NCBI RefSeq assembly: GCF_013391475.1
Contig: NZ_JACBAZ010000003.1
Coordinates: forward strand, 248,001-312,000
Reading direction: 5' to 3'
DNA: 64,000 nt
Source of the DNA: Oceaniferula marina
Lineage (GTDB): Bacteria; Verrucomicrobiota; Verrucomicrobiia; Verrucomicrobiales; Akkermansiaceae
The notes below the pieces were generated by a model, which was not told the DNA's origin, ran no database searches, and worked only from the letters and a program-made list of their open reading frames with translations. The translations under genes were made by a program, and so were the position numbers. Position 1 is the first letter of the stretch. Every line of letters starts with the position of its first letter. Shown here piece after piece: positions 18,603-27,397 of this stretch.

Positions 18603-19682
18603 TCAAGGGCGCCGCCGCCCGTGGGAACTGCCTCGGTGACGCCGACCTTCATCTATTTTGCCATCGGCATCCCTGTCCTCACCCCAGGGCATCTTGTCCT
18701 CATAGCGGACCCCTTCCCGCCTTCCCTGGCTAACATGATCCGCATATTGTTTCCGTTTCTCCGATTCCGCAAAACGTCCATTGGCTTCGTTCAGCACCTT
18801 ACGGATCTCGACTGGTGAAGCATCCAGTGGCAGCTCGGCCATCACACGCCCGTCCTGCCCAAAAGCCCCGGAGCGAACAACAAAGATACCGGACTTTTCC
18901 TTCTCTCCTTCAATCACATTCGCCCACTCCAGATCTTCCTTATCGGCAAAATCAAGATGGTATCGACCAAGCACATCAGGATGGTTCATCACCTTGCGCA
19001 TCGATACGGTTAGAATCTTACGTTTGCGCTCCGGAGCCACCACAAATACAAGCAACCGCTGGTCCCCGGAGGCCACATTCAAAGCCTGCTTAAAACTGTG
19101 AAAATCCTGAACCTCCGCATCCAAAGTCGAACCACGTTCCGGGTACTGCACCGCTATCTTGTTCATCTGCCGAATGACATCGGCATTCTGTTGCTCGGGA
19201 GAACTCCGTCCCAACCCAAAACCTTGCCTCGGACTGCGCCCCGTTCCCGAAAGGCGAGTCTTTCCATCCGGCGCAAAAATACAAAAGGCCGTATTTTCAA
19301 AACGCCCATTCAGCAGGCTGCGTACCATGTCTTGGTGCCGCTTGCTTTCAAACGACTCCAGACGGACACAAACAAACTTCCGTGAAGCTTCAACAAAGGC
19401 TTTCGTTGCGAACAAACTGTTCTGCGTCTTGGCGTAACCGGGTCAAAACACACCGGACACGCCATTGCACTGTGCTGCCGCTGCCATAAAGAAGATAGGC
19501 CGCTGACTTCGTTGTGCCTCGACCTTTGCCGTTTCCCATGTGGTGTACCACATTACACCGGGGTCTCCAACCGGCTGAGGACTGGCTCCGATATCCATCG
19601 GCCTCGGCCCCTGGGCATCAAGTGCCATCGGGGACAAAACCACAAGCTGAGTGATCATTGAAAGAACAAGGGGGATTTTCAT
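18603..19682 (-). CDS. Thioredoxin-like secreted protein with in-frame UGA (selenoprotein candidate)
   Basis: One reading frame runs from the ATG at 19682 (signal peptide MKIPLVLSMITQLVVLSPMA) to the stop at 18603, broken by a single TGA at 19443-19445. The TGA follows RPIFFMAAAAQCNGVSGVF and precedes PGYAKTQNSLFATKAF; the frame is unchanged on both sides. The N-terminal part looks like a thioredoxin-type beta strand and redox loop, with Cys nine residues before the UGA; the C-terminal part has no motif I recognise beyond GEDRDADGKIDE near the end. If UGA is read as selenocysteine the product is about 359 residues with Sec at residue 80. A hairpin with GUU loop sits where a bacterial SECIS is expected. 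The alternatives are a nonsense mutation (pseudogene) or a sequencing error. Confidence 0.6.
19408..19425 (-). promoter_or_regulatory. SECIS-like hairpin downstream of the in-frame UGA
   Basis: On the minus strand, GC-A-GAACA-GUU-UGUUC-GC: five perfect pairs closing a GUU loop, then one bulged A and two G-C pairs. The loop G is 26 nt after the UGA, inside the roughly 16-37 nt distance known for bacterial SECIS elements, and G at the loop start fits the SelB-binding requirement. This is a by-eye call. Confidence 0.45.
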
Positions 19683-19755
19683 GATACCCATTCAACCCCC
19701 ACCGCTACGGAAAGTTGCGGATACGAAGCCCCCCCCGCCAGCCATCACACTAGAT

Positions 19756-21540
19756 TCATGACACCTTACGCTTTTCGTAATACCGCACCGCCGCTTCTTT
19801 TTGACGCGGTGAACTGAAATGATCAACCCGCTTCAAATAGCCAATGATCCGGGTGGCATAACAAAGATTCGTCGAGGCACATGAGGGGCACTTCACCACC
19901 GTCTCCTTTGCGATATAACCACAATCGTCACAAATCGTGCTGCGCACATTGATACACCAATAGTTACAGCCTAACTTCGCCGCGACATCAATCAACTTCA
20001 TACAGGCGTCCTGGTTCGGGTGTTCGTGAAGATTAAGGTGAAGCGCACTACCTCCATCCAGATAATCCACCACCTGGCGACCATGCAACACCATCTTGTC
20101 GAGAATACTCGCGTGTTCATCTTCCACCCGGTAAAAATAGCTGTTGTAACAATCGCGAGGAACTTCCAAACCATCAGCCCGATCCCAGTCCGCGTTCCTC
20201 ACCCCCAACGTTTCCGCCGGAATCATCTCGGTATTGAATCGACACCCATACTGCTCCGAGGCCTCACGGTTCAGTCGGTAAATCGTGCCCAACTGCTGCT
20301 GTAGGTAATCAATGTAACCGGACTGATTCTCCGGCCCCAAGCCAAGGTATTCAGCCGATTCTAACAACCCATTCACTCCAATCGTCAGGAATTGTTTTTC
20401 CATGCTGATAAACCCGGCGTCATACACGGGTAGCATCCCGTTCTGCAACATCTCCTCAAGCAAGGTGCGATAAGCCACTTGGTAGCGATGAATTTTTTCT
20501 ATCTGTTCTTTGAGATCACTTCCGTTCTGAACCAAGCGGTTCATATTCAGGGTGATCACATTGAGTGACCCGGTACTGACCCCTCCGGCCCCTAGGCTGT
20601 AAGAAAACGAAGTATCGGTGATCTCGTTACGCAGTCGGCAGCAGGAGGCGAGGCTGTCCGCACTCTCCGACTGATAGATAAAAAAGCTATTCCCATCACT
20701 CATCTGCCGGGCCAGCATCGCGGAAAACTCACGATCCTTCGCTTGTTCGTTTTCATTTAAGATCGCCGCCGTCACAACGGGGAAGGTCAGAACTGACCTC
20801 GTTCGTTCATGGTTGAACCAGGACAAAAAATGCTCCTGAAGCACCTGCAAGCGTGCGTAATCCGGCACATCCCCATTGGGGAATACAAAATCTCCAAATA
20901 ATGATTCAAAGTAATACTGGTCATACACGGAGATATTCCAAAACACACTCTGGTAGCCGCGGCAAGCCGCCGGCTGATTGATCGAATAGACCACATGCTG
21001 GAAATAGCCGTCGATCCGCTCACGATGCGTTTCAAGATAAGCATCACCAAACTCACGCGCTGCAAAGTGATCGAAGTACAATAAAAACTCAACCGTTGCC
21101 AAGGCCCCGGCAAACTGGCTTGAGACCGCAAACACCAGGTTAATAAAACTTCCACAAAAACTCTCCAGATGCTGAGGAGCCTTCGACTCCCCACCGAGCT
21201 TTGTCAGGCCATCCATCAGAAATGGATAAAGCGTAATCGATGCACAGTACGGTTTGATACTGGTTTCATCGTGCGCATAGATTTCACGAGCATCCAGCTG
21301 CCTCACATACTCATCCGCCAGATCCTGTCCAAACATCGAGGCAATCTTTTCCTGCAGCATCCCGCGGTTAATCTGCCGAAAATAATCTTTGAACAATTCA
21401 TTCTCTAAGGTCGCAATATTCTTGTGCGTCACATTGGCATTCGGGTCATGCTCCGAACCGTCCGCCGCATTACCTGCTTCGATGTATTGATTAAAAAATT
21501 GTTGTTTCTCCTGTAATTGCTTGCTGCTGAGTGCACTCAT
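19756..21540 (-). CDS. nrdD: Anaerobic (class III) ribonucleoside-triphosphate reductase
   Basis: The 594-residue glycyl-radical enzyme converts NTPs to dNTPs without oxygen. The C-terminal zinc site is visible as CDDCGY ... CPSC. The glycyl radical motif is RIIGYL with Gly near residue 567. The active-site loop segment INVRSTICDDCG and the HEHPNQDACMKLIDVAAK region also fit. No clear ATP-cone is seen at the N-terminus, so it resembles the shorter NrdD forms. It lies 30 bp after nrdG on the same strand, forming one operon. It indicates capacity for anaerobic growth. Confidence 0.93.
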   Translation of the reverse strand: MSALSSKQLQEKQQFFNQYIEAGNAADGSEHDPNANVTHKNIATLENELFKDYFRQINRGMLQEKIASMFGQDLADEYVRQLDAREIYAHDETSIKPYCASITLYPFLMDGLTKLGGESKAPQHLESFCGSFINLVFAVSSQFAGALATVEFLLYFDHFAAREFGDAYLETHRERIDGYFQHVVYSINQPAACRGYQSVFWNISVYDQYYFESLFGDFVFPNGDVPDYARLQVLQEHFLSWFNHERTRSVLTFPVVTAAILNENEQAKDREFSAMLARQMSDGNSFFIYQSESADSLASCCRLRNEITDTSFSYSLGAGGVSTGSLNVITLNMNRLVQNGSDLKEQIEKIHRYQVAYRTLLEEMLQNGMLPVYDAGFISMEKQFLTIGVNGLLESAEYLGLGPENQSGYIDYLQQQLGTIYRLNREASEQYGCRFNTEMIPAETLGVRNADWDRADGLEVPRDCYNSYFYRVEDEHASILDKMVLHGRQVVDYLDGGSALHLNLHEHPNQDACMKLIDVAAKLGCNYWCINVRSTICDDCGYIAKETVVKCPSCASTNLCYATRIIGYLKRVDHFSSPRQKEAAVRYYEKRKVS

Positions 21541-21570
21541 TTCCTGTGATTGGTTGCTTGTTCATTCTTT

Positions 21571-22053
21571 CTAACTAGCGAGTCGCATTCGCTCGCTTGC
21601 GGGTTTTGTTTCCAGGAAATGGTGGTTCAAACACTGCCCGGTTCGTAAATCAATCAATCGCTGGTTCGTATCCTCAGAATCCAGCCCCCCTCTCTCCGCG
21701 ATCCACGGCCCCAATTTGACGTAATCTAACATAATAGCCAATTCGTCCTCTACCTGGTCGCGCCCGGTGTAGAGAGCCGTTAGTAATCCACGCTCCCTAA
21801 TCACACGTAAATGAGCCATCAGAGTGTCCTTTTCCCACTCGCCGCCATAAAACAACACACAGCTGATCATCCCTTGGTAACGATCCAAAAAACCGGTTAA
21901 AACCCGCTCATCCAGAGGCTCTCCATAGGACGGGTTCCAGGTAAAGGGACTGTGACATCCCGGACACCTTACAGGACAACCCGAGATCGAAAGAGCCAGG
22001 GATATTTCTCCCGGAATTTCCTGCATTACAACCTGTGGATAACTAAAGTTCAT
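21571..22053 (-). CDS. nrdG: Anaerobic ribonucleotide reductase activase (radical SAM)
   Basis: The 160-residue NrdG-type enzyme uses an iron-sulfur cluster and S-adenosylmethionine to install the glycyl radical on NrdD. The cluster motif C-x3-C-x2-C is at residues 26, 30 and 33 (SGCPVRCPGCHSPF). The GGEWEKDTL segment and the short TIM-barrel-like remainder match the family length. It is the first gene of the nrdG-nrdD operon, with an AT-rich, palindrome-bearing region upstream. Confidence 0.93.
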   Translation of the reverse strand: MNFSYPQVVMQEIPGEISLALSISGCPVRCPGCHSPFTWNPSYGEPLDERVLTGFLDRYQGMISCVLFYGGEWEKDTLMAHLRVIRERGLLTALYTGRDQVEDELAIMLDYVKLGPWIAERGGLDSEDTNQRLIDLRTGQCLNHHFLETKPASERMRLAS

Positions 22054-22171
22054 CGCTTTTTTGTCATTATTCCGACCCAGCCCAGCCTGCAGCTTTGCCT
22101 GATCCCGTGCTGTTCACTATGCCTTAATTAGCATGGTCACATCAAGATGATTTTTCTATATGAAGTATGTC

Positions 22172-22199
22172 TATATTTAAAATATACCACATGTTGTAT
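22172..22199. promoter_or_regulatory. Palindromes upstream of nrdGD (possible NrdR or redox operator)
   Basis: TATATTTAAAATATA (22172-22186) is a perfect 7+1+7 palindrome. ATACCACATGTTGTAT (22184-22199) is a 16-bp palindrome with one mismatched pair. NrdR boxes are 16-bp palindromes, but their usual AT-rich centre is CATG here, so the assignment is only possible. The rest of the 451-bp gap (22054-22504) holds no gene I can support. Confidence 0.35.
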
Positions 22200-22504
22200 A
22201 TATTTAAGTTCTGCGGAAATAGAGCAAAGCTTGACCTAATCCCCTGATTTTCGAGCCCATACACCTTCCACACCCTCGAAATCAGCCACCTTGTTCCATC
22301 CGCCCCTTCCTAAATATGGGGGTGAATTTTTTTATCCTGTTTTGTTAGAAAGCAATCATTCTATCACCCTTTCCGATATGCTTTTGCTGCATCGGGTCAC
22401 CCTGCCGAACAGAAATCAGGTCACTGAAAAGCATTGCCAAAACCAGACAAGCTCACTATGGCTGCCAGCAACGGATGCGCTCTGGCGCTGATCCTTTTTT
22501 TGTT

Positions 22505-24139
22505 ATGAATGCGATCGACTCTTTCGTTTCGGGCCTGTTTGACTACCCCCTGATGCATCACCCTGTGTTTGTTCTCTTCAGCGTGATTGCGATTGGCCTG
22601 ATTCTTGGCCGCATCTCCCTGTATGGCGTCAGTCTGGGAAGTGCTGCGGTGATGTTTGTCGCTCTGATCTACGGTCATTACGATGTGGAAATCAGCCAGA
22701 CGGTCACCAGTGTCGGTTTGGTTTTGTTTGTTTATTGTGTGGGGATTGGTGCCGGTTCCCGCTTTTTCAGCACCTTGAAGCAGACCGGGGTTCAGCTAGC
22801 CATCATCTCCTGTGCCGTGGTCTTTGCCGGAGGGGTCTCAGCAGCCTTGGCGGCAACGGTCTTTGGCATTTCACCCAGCGTGGCTGCCGGCATCTTTGCC
22901 GGAGCCCTGACCAGCACCCCGGGCCTGGCAGCGGCCCAAGAACACTTCACAGCCGGCGCAGATCAAAGTCTCGTCTCAGCCGGCTACGCCATCGCCTACC
23001 CATTCGGCGTGGTGGGCACGGTTCTCTTCGTCCAGATGTGGCCTCGACTCCGGAAAAAGGACCTGCAAAAAATTGGTGAGAAGGTCGATGCCGAACAATC
23101 CCAGGCAAAAAAAATCGTCCCCGTGCTCGTCAAAATGACCAACCCAAAGTTTGTTGATCGCCCGATTGACCAATTACGCATCCTCGACCACCTGCACTGC
23201 CGGATCACCCGGATCATGAAAGACGGTGTGCTCGTCCCCATCGAACACGGAGCCACACTGCAGCTCGGCCAATTACTCTGGGTGGTGGGACGCGAGGACG
23301 ACATCGAAGCCATGCTCGATGCCCTCGGTGAACGTGAGGAAGCACCCGTCATTATCAACTCTGACATGGAACGCCGCACCCTGGTGGTCACCAACCGCGC
23401 CTTCGCCAATAAGTCCCTCTCCCAACTCCGGCTCCTGCGCGACCACGGAGTCTCGGTCTCCCGCATCCGAAGATACGAATACGAACTCATCCCCAACGAA
23501 AACACCGAACTCAGCATCGGTGACCAGCTGGTCACAGTGGGCAACACCGAGAACCTCGAAAAATTTTCCAAAACGGTTGGCCACCGCCCTTCGATCATCG
23601 ACGCCACCGACCTGCTTTCCCTGACTCTTGGCATCGCCATCGGTGTGCTCGTCGGCATGATTCCATTAGGAGGCTTCAAGCTCGGCCTCGCAGGTGGCCC
23701 GCTGCTGGTATCCCTCCTGCTCGGCCACTTCGGTCGGATTGGAGCGGTTGCCGGATATGTCCCGCGCCCCACCCGCTTGCTGCTACGTGAACTCGGACTT
23801 TGCCTCTTCCTCGCAGGTGCCGGGATCAAAGGCGGAGCCAGCTTCGTCGATACCCTGCAAGCCCAGGGCGGCGGCATCTTTGTGGTCGGCGTGATTGCCA
23901 CTCTAGCCCCCATCGTCGTCGGTTACTTCATTGCGACCGCGGTCTATAAGTTCAATATCCTGACTTCACTTGGTGGCGTCTGCGGAGCGATGACCTCGAC
24001 CCCGGCGCTGGGTGCGATCTCCTCGAAGACCGACTCCCAGGCACCCATCGTGAGCTACGCCAGTGCCTACCCCGCAGCGCTACTGCTGATGGTGGTGGGA
24101 GTCAACCTCCTGCTCGCCATTATGAGCAGCCTCAGTTAG
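22505..24139 (+). CDS. AspT/YidE-type membrane transporter with two TrkA-C domains
   Basis: The 544-residue protein has two halves of about five or six membrane helices with internal similarity: GIFAGALTSTPGLAAAQEH in the first and GGVCGAMTSTPALGAISSK in the second. Between them lie two soluble TrkA_C-like domains (about residues 205-360; IEHGATLQLGQLLWVVGRED and NENTELSIGDQLVTVGNTEN). This is the YidE/YbjL/AspT duplication family, whose best-studied member AspT exchanges aspartate and alanine. Substrate here is unknown. The ATG at 22505 is chosen because the ten codons before it have no family match and hydrophobic segments start just after. Confidence 0.88.
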   Translation: MNAIDSFVSGLFDYPLMHHPVFVLFSVIAIGLILGRISLYGVSLGSAAVMFVALIYGHYDVEISQTVTSVGLVLFVYCVGIGAGSRFFSTLKQTGVQLAIISCAVVFAGGVSAALAATVFGISPSVAAGIFAGALTSTPGLAAAQEHFTAGADQSLVSAGYAIAYPFGVVGTVLFVQMWPRLRKKDLQKIGEKVDAEQSQAKKIVPVLVKMTNPKFVDRPIDQLRILDHLHCRITRIMKDGVLVPIEHGATLQLGQLLWVVGREDDIEAMLDALGEREEAPVIINSDMERRTLVVTNRAFANKSLSQLRLLRDHGVSVSRIRRYEYELIPNENTELSIGDQLVTVGNTENLEKFSKTVGHRPSIIDATDLLSLTLGIAIGVLVGMIPLGGFKLGLAGGPLLVSLLLGHFGRIGAVAGYVPRPTRLLLRELGLCLFLAGAGIKGGASFVDTLQAQGGGIFVVGVIATLAPIVVGYFIATAVYKFNILTSLGGVCGAMTSTPALGAISSKTDSQAPIVSYASAYPAALLLMVVGVNLLLAIMSSLS

Positions 24140-24169
24140 ACTCCACGATAAGCACCCATTTTCGCCCTT

Positions 24170-25021
24170 TTATTTCCCCTTAGCGTCGTTGTCCCTCTCA
24201 GGTTTGGAGAGGGAAAACATCCAACGATAAAGCTCTTCCTTGCCGTAGACCAATCGTCTGGCATTGTGCCCCTCCTCGGGAAAAACCTTTAACCTTGCCT
24301 GCTTGCCACCCGCTTTTTGTATGGCTGCGATCAGGCGTTGAGATCGCTCGGCTGGCACCACCCGGTCCTGCGCCCCTACAAAGGCAAAGACCGGCACCTT
24401 GGCGAGATTCACCACCCAGTTGTCGAGCTCCGGGCTCACATCCTTTGGTCCCTTGCGACCAATCCCTCCGGAAACGGGAGCCACCGCGGCAAAGAGCTCC
24501 GGATGATGGGCCGCCCAAACCCAGCAGCCGTATCCTCCCATACTGTTGCCCGTTAGATAAACACGCTTTTCGTCAAAGGACAGACTGGTTTTCAAGTCAG
24601 CCAAAAACACATTGAGATCCTCCGGGGTCCATGTCGATGATTCTCCGTTTACCCTTTTTGACAGACACTGGGGAGCGACCACCACACAGGGAGATGAAAC
24701 GTATCGCTGCACTCCCCGGCACAGTGGCGCCACCTGGCGCTGAATTTTGTTAATCTCATCGCCACGTCCACCGCTGCCGTGCAAGTAAATCAACAGTGCC
24801 GGCTTTTCCTTCGCATCATGCTGCAAACGAAGACAGACATATTCGGGATTTAAAAACGACGTCTTCGCTTGAGCCGCATCACTCATCCGGCGCAGATCCT
24901 TCCATTTCCCTTGCTCCGAGCCCTCCTCATCGGCATCTACCGGAGTCAGAACGGACAATATCATCAGCAGGAGCCCCAAACCCCATCCCCCCTGCTTCTT
25001 TCTTTGATACCTTTCTTCCAT
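24170..25021 (-). CDS. Secreted alpha/beta-hydrolase, esterase or peptidase-like
   Basis: The 283-residue protein, counted from the ATG at 25021, has a signal peptide (GGWGLGLLLMILSVLTPVDA). The nucleophile elbow is GNSMGGYG, the oxyanion-side segment is ALLIYLHGSGGRGDE, and the acid/base part is AFVGAQDRVVP with final EEGHNARR. This order fits carboxylesterase, phospholipase or PHB-depolymerase-like enzymes (prolyl-oligopeptidase clan). It would act outside the inner membrane; substrate unknown. The ORF can be extended 34 codons upstream, but that would bury the signal peptide. Divergent from the secretin-like operon. Confidence 0.82.
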   Translation of the reverse strand: MEERYQRKKQGGWGLGLLLMILSVLTPVDADEEGSEQGKWKDLRRMSDAAQAKTSFLNPEYVCLRLQHDAKEKPALLIYLHGSGGRGDEINKIQRQVAPLCRGVQRYVSSPCVVVAPQCLSKRVNGESSTWTPEDLNVFLADLKTSLSFDEKRVYLTGNSMGGYGCWVWAAHHPELFAAVAPVSGGIGRKGPKDVSPELDNWVVNLAKVPVFAFVGAQDRVVPAERSQRLIAAIQKAGGKQARLKVFPEEGHNARRLVYGKEELYRWMFSLSKPERDNDAKGK

Positions 25022-25140
25022 TTGATTATCACGACTCAAACCAACAACGTCTCCAAGAGCAACGATAAAAATAAGACCCTTTCTTCTGAATATCTTTCTT
25101 CTCGACGCCGTCCAAGCTGCCACCTAACGTGAAACAGCCT

Positions 25141-25920
25141 ATGAATACCATCCGATCCTCCCATGTTCTATCCAGCCTGGTTGCCGGCGCCACCCTGATG
25201 ATGGCTCCCGGCCTACATGCCCAAGAATCCTTCGACCCCACAGGTAAAGAAGCCGAGGCCACCCTACCCCACCTGATCCGCACCCAGGTCGAGTATATCG
25301 AAATGTCACTCGAGCAAATGACCGCACTCCTGGCCGACCCCGCAGCCACCAAAACCGACACCATCCTGCGGCAACGCATCAACGAACTGATCAAACAAGA
25401 AAAGGCTGAAATCATCGATACCCAGATGGTCATCTCCCGTAGCGGGGAGAAATCAACCAGTGAGTCGATCCGCGAATTTATCTACCCGACCGAATACGAA
25501 CCACCGGAGCTTCCCAACAAAATCCACCTCCATACCCAGGATGGTAAAACCGAGATTCCGAACAAGGAGCTCGCCACCGGCCCCACGCCGACCGCCTTCG
25601 AAACCCGCAACCTTGGCTCTACCCTGGAGGTCGAACCCACACTCTCAGAAAACAAGCAGTACGTGGATCTCCGTTTCGCTCCCGAACTTGTCTACCATGT
25701 TGAAAACGTCAAATGGGCGACATGGAAAGACAAACACGGCGAAGCCGATATCCAGATGCCTATCATGTATACGCTCCGAGTGAACACGGCCGTCTCTGTG
25801 TATAACCACCGACCTTGTCTGGTCGCGGCCCTTTCACCCAAAGATGACAAGGGGATCACCGACCGCTCACGCAAGGTGCTTGTGTTCGTCCGATGCGATG
25901 TGGTTCCTGTCGGGCGATAA
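25141..25920 (+). CDS. Secreted protein with secretin-like beta domain, paralog A
   Basis: The 259-residue protein has a signal peptide (SLVAGATLMMAPGLHAQ). Its body follows the order seen in secretin beta domains: opening strand RTQVEYIEMSLEQM, a helical insert ending in RSGEKSTSESIREFIYPTEY, then PTAFETRNLGSTLEVEPTLS, an ILR-type strand, P-x2-YTLRVNTAVSVYNHRPCLV and closing RKVLVFVRCDVV. In secretins this is the Gx2LxVxPxI ... vydGqtvvlgGl ... LVFVtp pattern. It is too short for a full secretin and lacks N domains, so it is a stand-alone module. First gene of a four-gene operon. Function unknown. Confidence 0.7.
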   Translation: MNTIRSSHVLSSLVAGATLMMAPGLHAQESFDPTGKEAEATLPHLIRTQVEYIEMSLEQMTALLADPAATKTDTILRQRINELIKQEKAEIIDTQMVISRSGEKSTSESIREFIYPTEYEPPELPNKIHLHTQDGKTEIPNKELATGPTPTAFETRNLGSTLEVEPTLSENKQYVDLRFAPELVYHVENVKWATWKDKHGEADIQMPIMYTLRVNTAVSVYNHRPCLVAALSPKDDKGITDRSRKVLVFVRCDVVPVGR

Positions 25921-25940
25921 CTCATCCCCACACCTACGTG

Positions 25941-26648
25941 ATGAAGACGCTGGTCTGCATCCACTGCCTGATTCTCGCCATGGCTTCTCTGGCAGCAGAG
26001 GAGCCAAGCCCGCGTCCCAACATCCGGGTGCAAACCCAGATGATTGAAATGTCGCTGGAAAGCTTCGTCGAGCTGTCCAACAGCCCGGTGGCCATGTCAC
26101 CACATGCTATCGCGCAAAGGTTCATCCACGAGAACAAGGCCAAGCTCATCGATAGTAATCTGGTCATCTGCCAGCATGAGCAAGATGCACGTCTCCAATC
26201 GTTCAAAGAATTGATTTATCCTTCCGAGCTTACGGGTTCAGGCATTAGTGGGTCCTTCACTGACGAGGATCATAAAAAGCTCGAAGCCTCTATGAGAACA
26301 CTCAACGCGCGATTCATCCTTCCCAGCTTTGAGTCCAGAGAGGTCGGGGAGTTCTTGGAAATAGAAGCATCCATCAAAGACGATCGCATCCTCTTACGGT
26401 TCGCCGGAGATTCCGTCACCAACCCCGAATACCTCTGCTTACTCGAACAACATGATCAACACGGCTGGGCCCGAGTGGGCTTTCCCATTTTTGAAACCAG
26501 GCGCGCATACTCCACGCTCCATCTGGCAAACAACCGGTTCACATGGATCAACCATTTTACTTCCCTCGACAGCTCTGGAAAACCAGACCCAAACAACAAG
26601 CTCCTACTCTTTGTCAAAGCCGAGCTCATTCACCCCAGCGCTCCCTGA
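25941..26648 (+). CDS. Secreted protein with secretin-like beta domain, paralog B
   Basis: The 235-residue protein lies 20 bp after paralog A. The ATG at 25941 opens a signal peptide (MKTLVCIHCLILAMASLAAE). It shares RVQTQMIEMSLESFVELSNS, the NKAKLIDSNLVICQHEQDA block, ELIYPSEL, FESREVGEFLEIEASI and LLLFVKAELIHP with A and C. The central block is the most diverged of the three and lacks the YPTEY-PP form. The in-frame start at 25893 overlaps gene A and is rejected. Function unknown. Confidence 0.68.
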   Translation: MKTLVCIHCLILAMASLAAEEPSPRPNIRVQTQMIEMSLESFVELSNSPVAMSPHAIAQRFIHENKAKLIDSNLVICQHEQDARLQSFKELIYPSELTGSGISGSFTDEDHKKLEASMRTLNARFILPSFESREVGEFLEIEASIKDDRILLRFAGDSVTNPEYLCLLEQHDQHGWARVGFPIFETRRAYSTLHLANNRFTWINHFTSLDSSGKPDPNNKLLLFVKAELIHPSAP

Positions 26649-26683
26649 GTCACCACCGAACAAACAAAGCAAGCACCCCTCCA

Positions 26684-27397
26684 ATGAAAGCACTTTTTCT
26701 CAGCCCACTCTTGTTCGTCGCCTTTCTCAGTGGTGGGGCCAAGGCAAGTGAGAAAGATCGTAGCGGCCCCAGACACGTCCGCATCCAGACGATGCTGATT
26801 GAAATCCCACTGACAATCCACACCGAACTGTTCGACTCACCACTGGCACTCCCCACCTTCGATGCAGCTTGGCAGCTCGTTGAACAAAAAAAGGCCAAGC
26901 TGATCAACAGCGATGTACTTATTTGTCGCAGCGGAGAAAAGGCAACACATGAATCCTACACCGAGTGGATCTATCCAACCGAATATGCACCACCTTGTCT
27001 CCCGTGTGCTCCCGGAGGCAGCAAGCATTTCAAACAAAAAACCAATTGGATTCGACCCGACCTAACCACACCCACCGCCTTTGAAACCCGCAACGTCGGA
27101 AACACCCTGGAAATGGAACCGACCATTGGTGAAGGAATCATCGATATCCGACTTGCGGCGGAATATATCAACCTGAGCGCCTGGCACCAATGGTTTAACT
27201 GGAAAGATCAATGGGGAGAAGCTGGCATCCGCTTCCCTGATTTTTACACCCGGCGCGTCAACCTGGCGACCTCTGTCGTTCGTGACCGTTACGGCTACCT
27301 CACCAGCTTCACTCCCTATGACGCTACAGGTCGCCGCGACCCCAGCCGTAAACAACTCTTCTTTATCAAAGCAACTCCCGTCTTCGTTTCCCCATGA
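26684..27397 (+). CDS. Secreted protein with secretin-like beta domain, paralog C
   Basis: The 237-residue protein starts at the ATG at 26684 with signal peptide MKALFLSPLLFVAFLSGGAK. Shared blocks are RIQTMLIEIPLTIHTELFDS, KKAKLINSDVLICRSGEKAT, YTEWIYPTEYAPP, TAFETRNVGNTLEMEPTI, FPDFYTRRVNLATSV and KQLFFIKATPVFV. Its stop codon overlaps the start of the next gene as ATGA (27394-27397), so the two are translationally coupled, a strong hint that they work together. The longer in-frame start at 26543 lies inside gene B and is rejected. Confidence 0.7.
   Translation: MKALFLSPLLFVAFLSGGAKASEKDRSGPRHVRIQTMLIEIPLTIHTELFDSPLALPTFDAAWQLVEQKKAKLINSDVLICRSGEKATHESYTEWIYPTEYAPPCLPCAPGGSKHFKQKTNWIRPDLTTPTAFETRNVGNTLEMEPTIGEGIIDIRLAAEYINLSAWHQWFNWKDQWGEAGIRFPDFYTRRVNLATSVVRDRYGYLTSFTPYDATGRRDPSRKQLFFIKATPVFVSP

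Noticed and set aside
19443-19691. Treating the 82-codon ORF and the 270-codon ORF (18603-19415) as two separate genes
   Set aside because: They are in the same frame separated only by UGA and nine codons; the second would need a TTG start in the middle of a domain.
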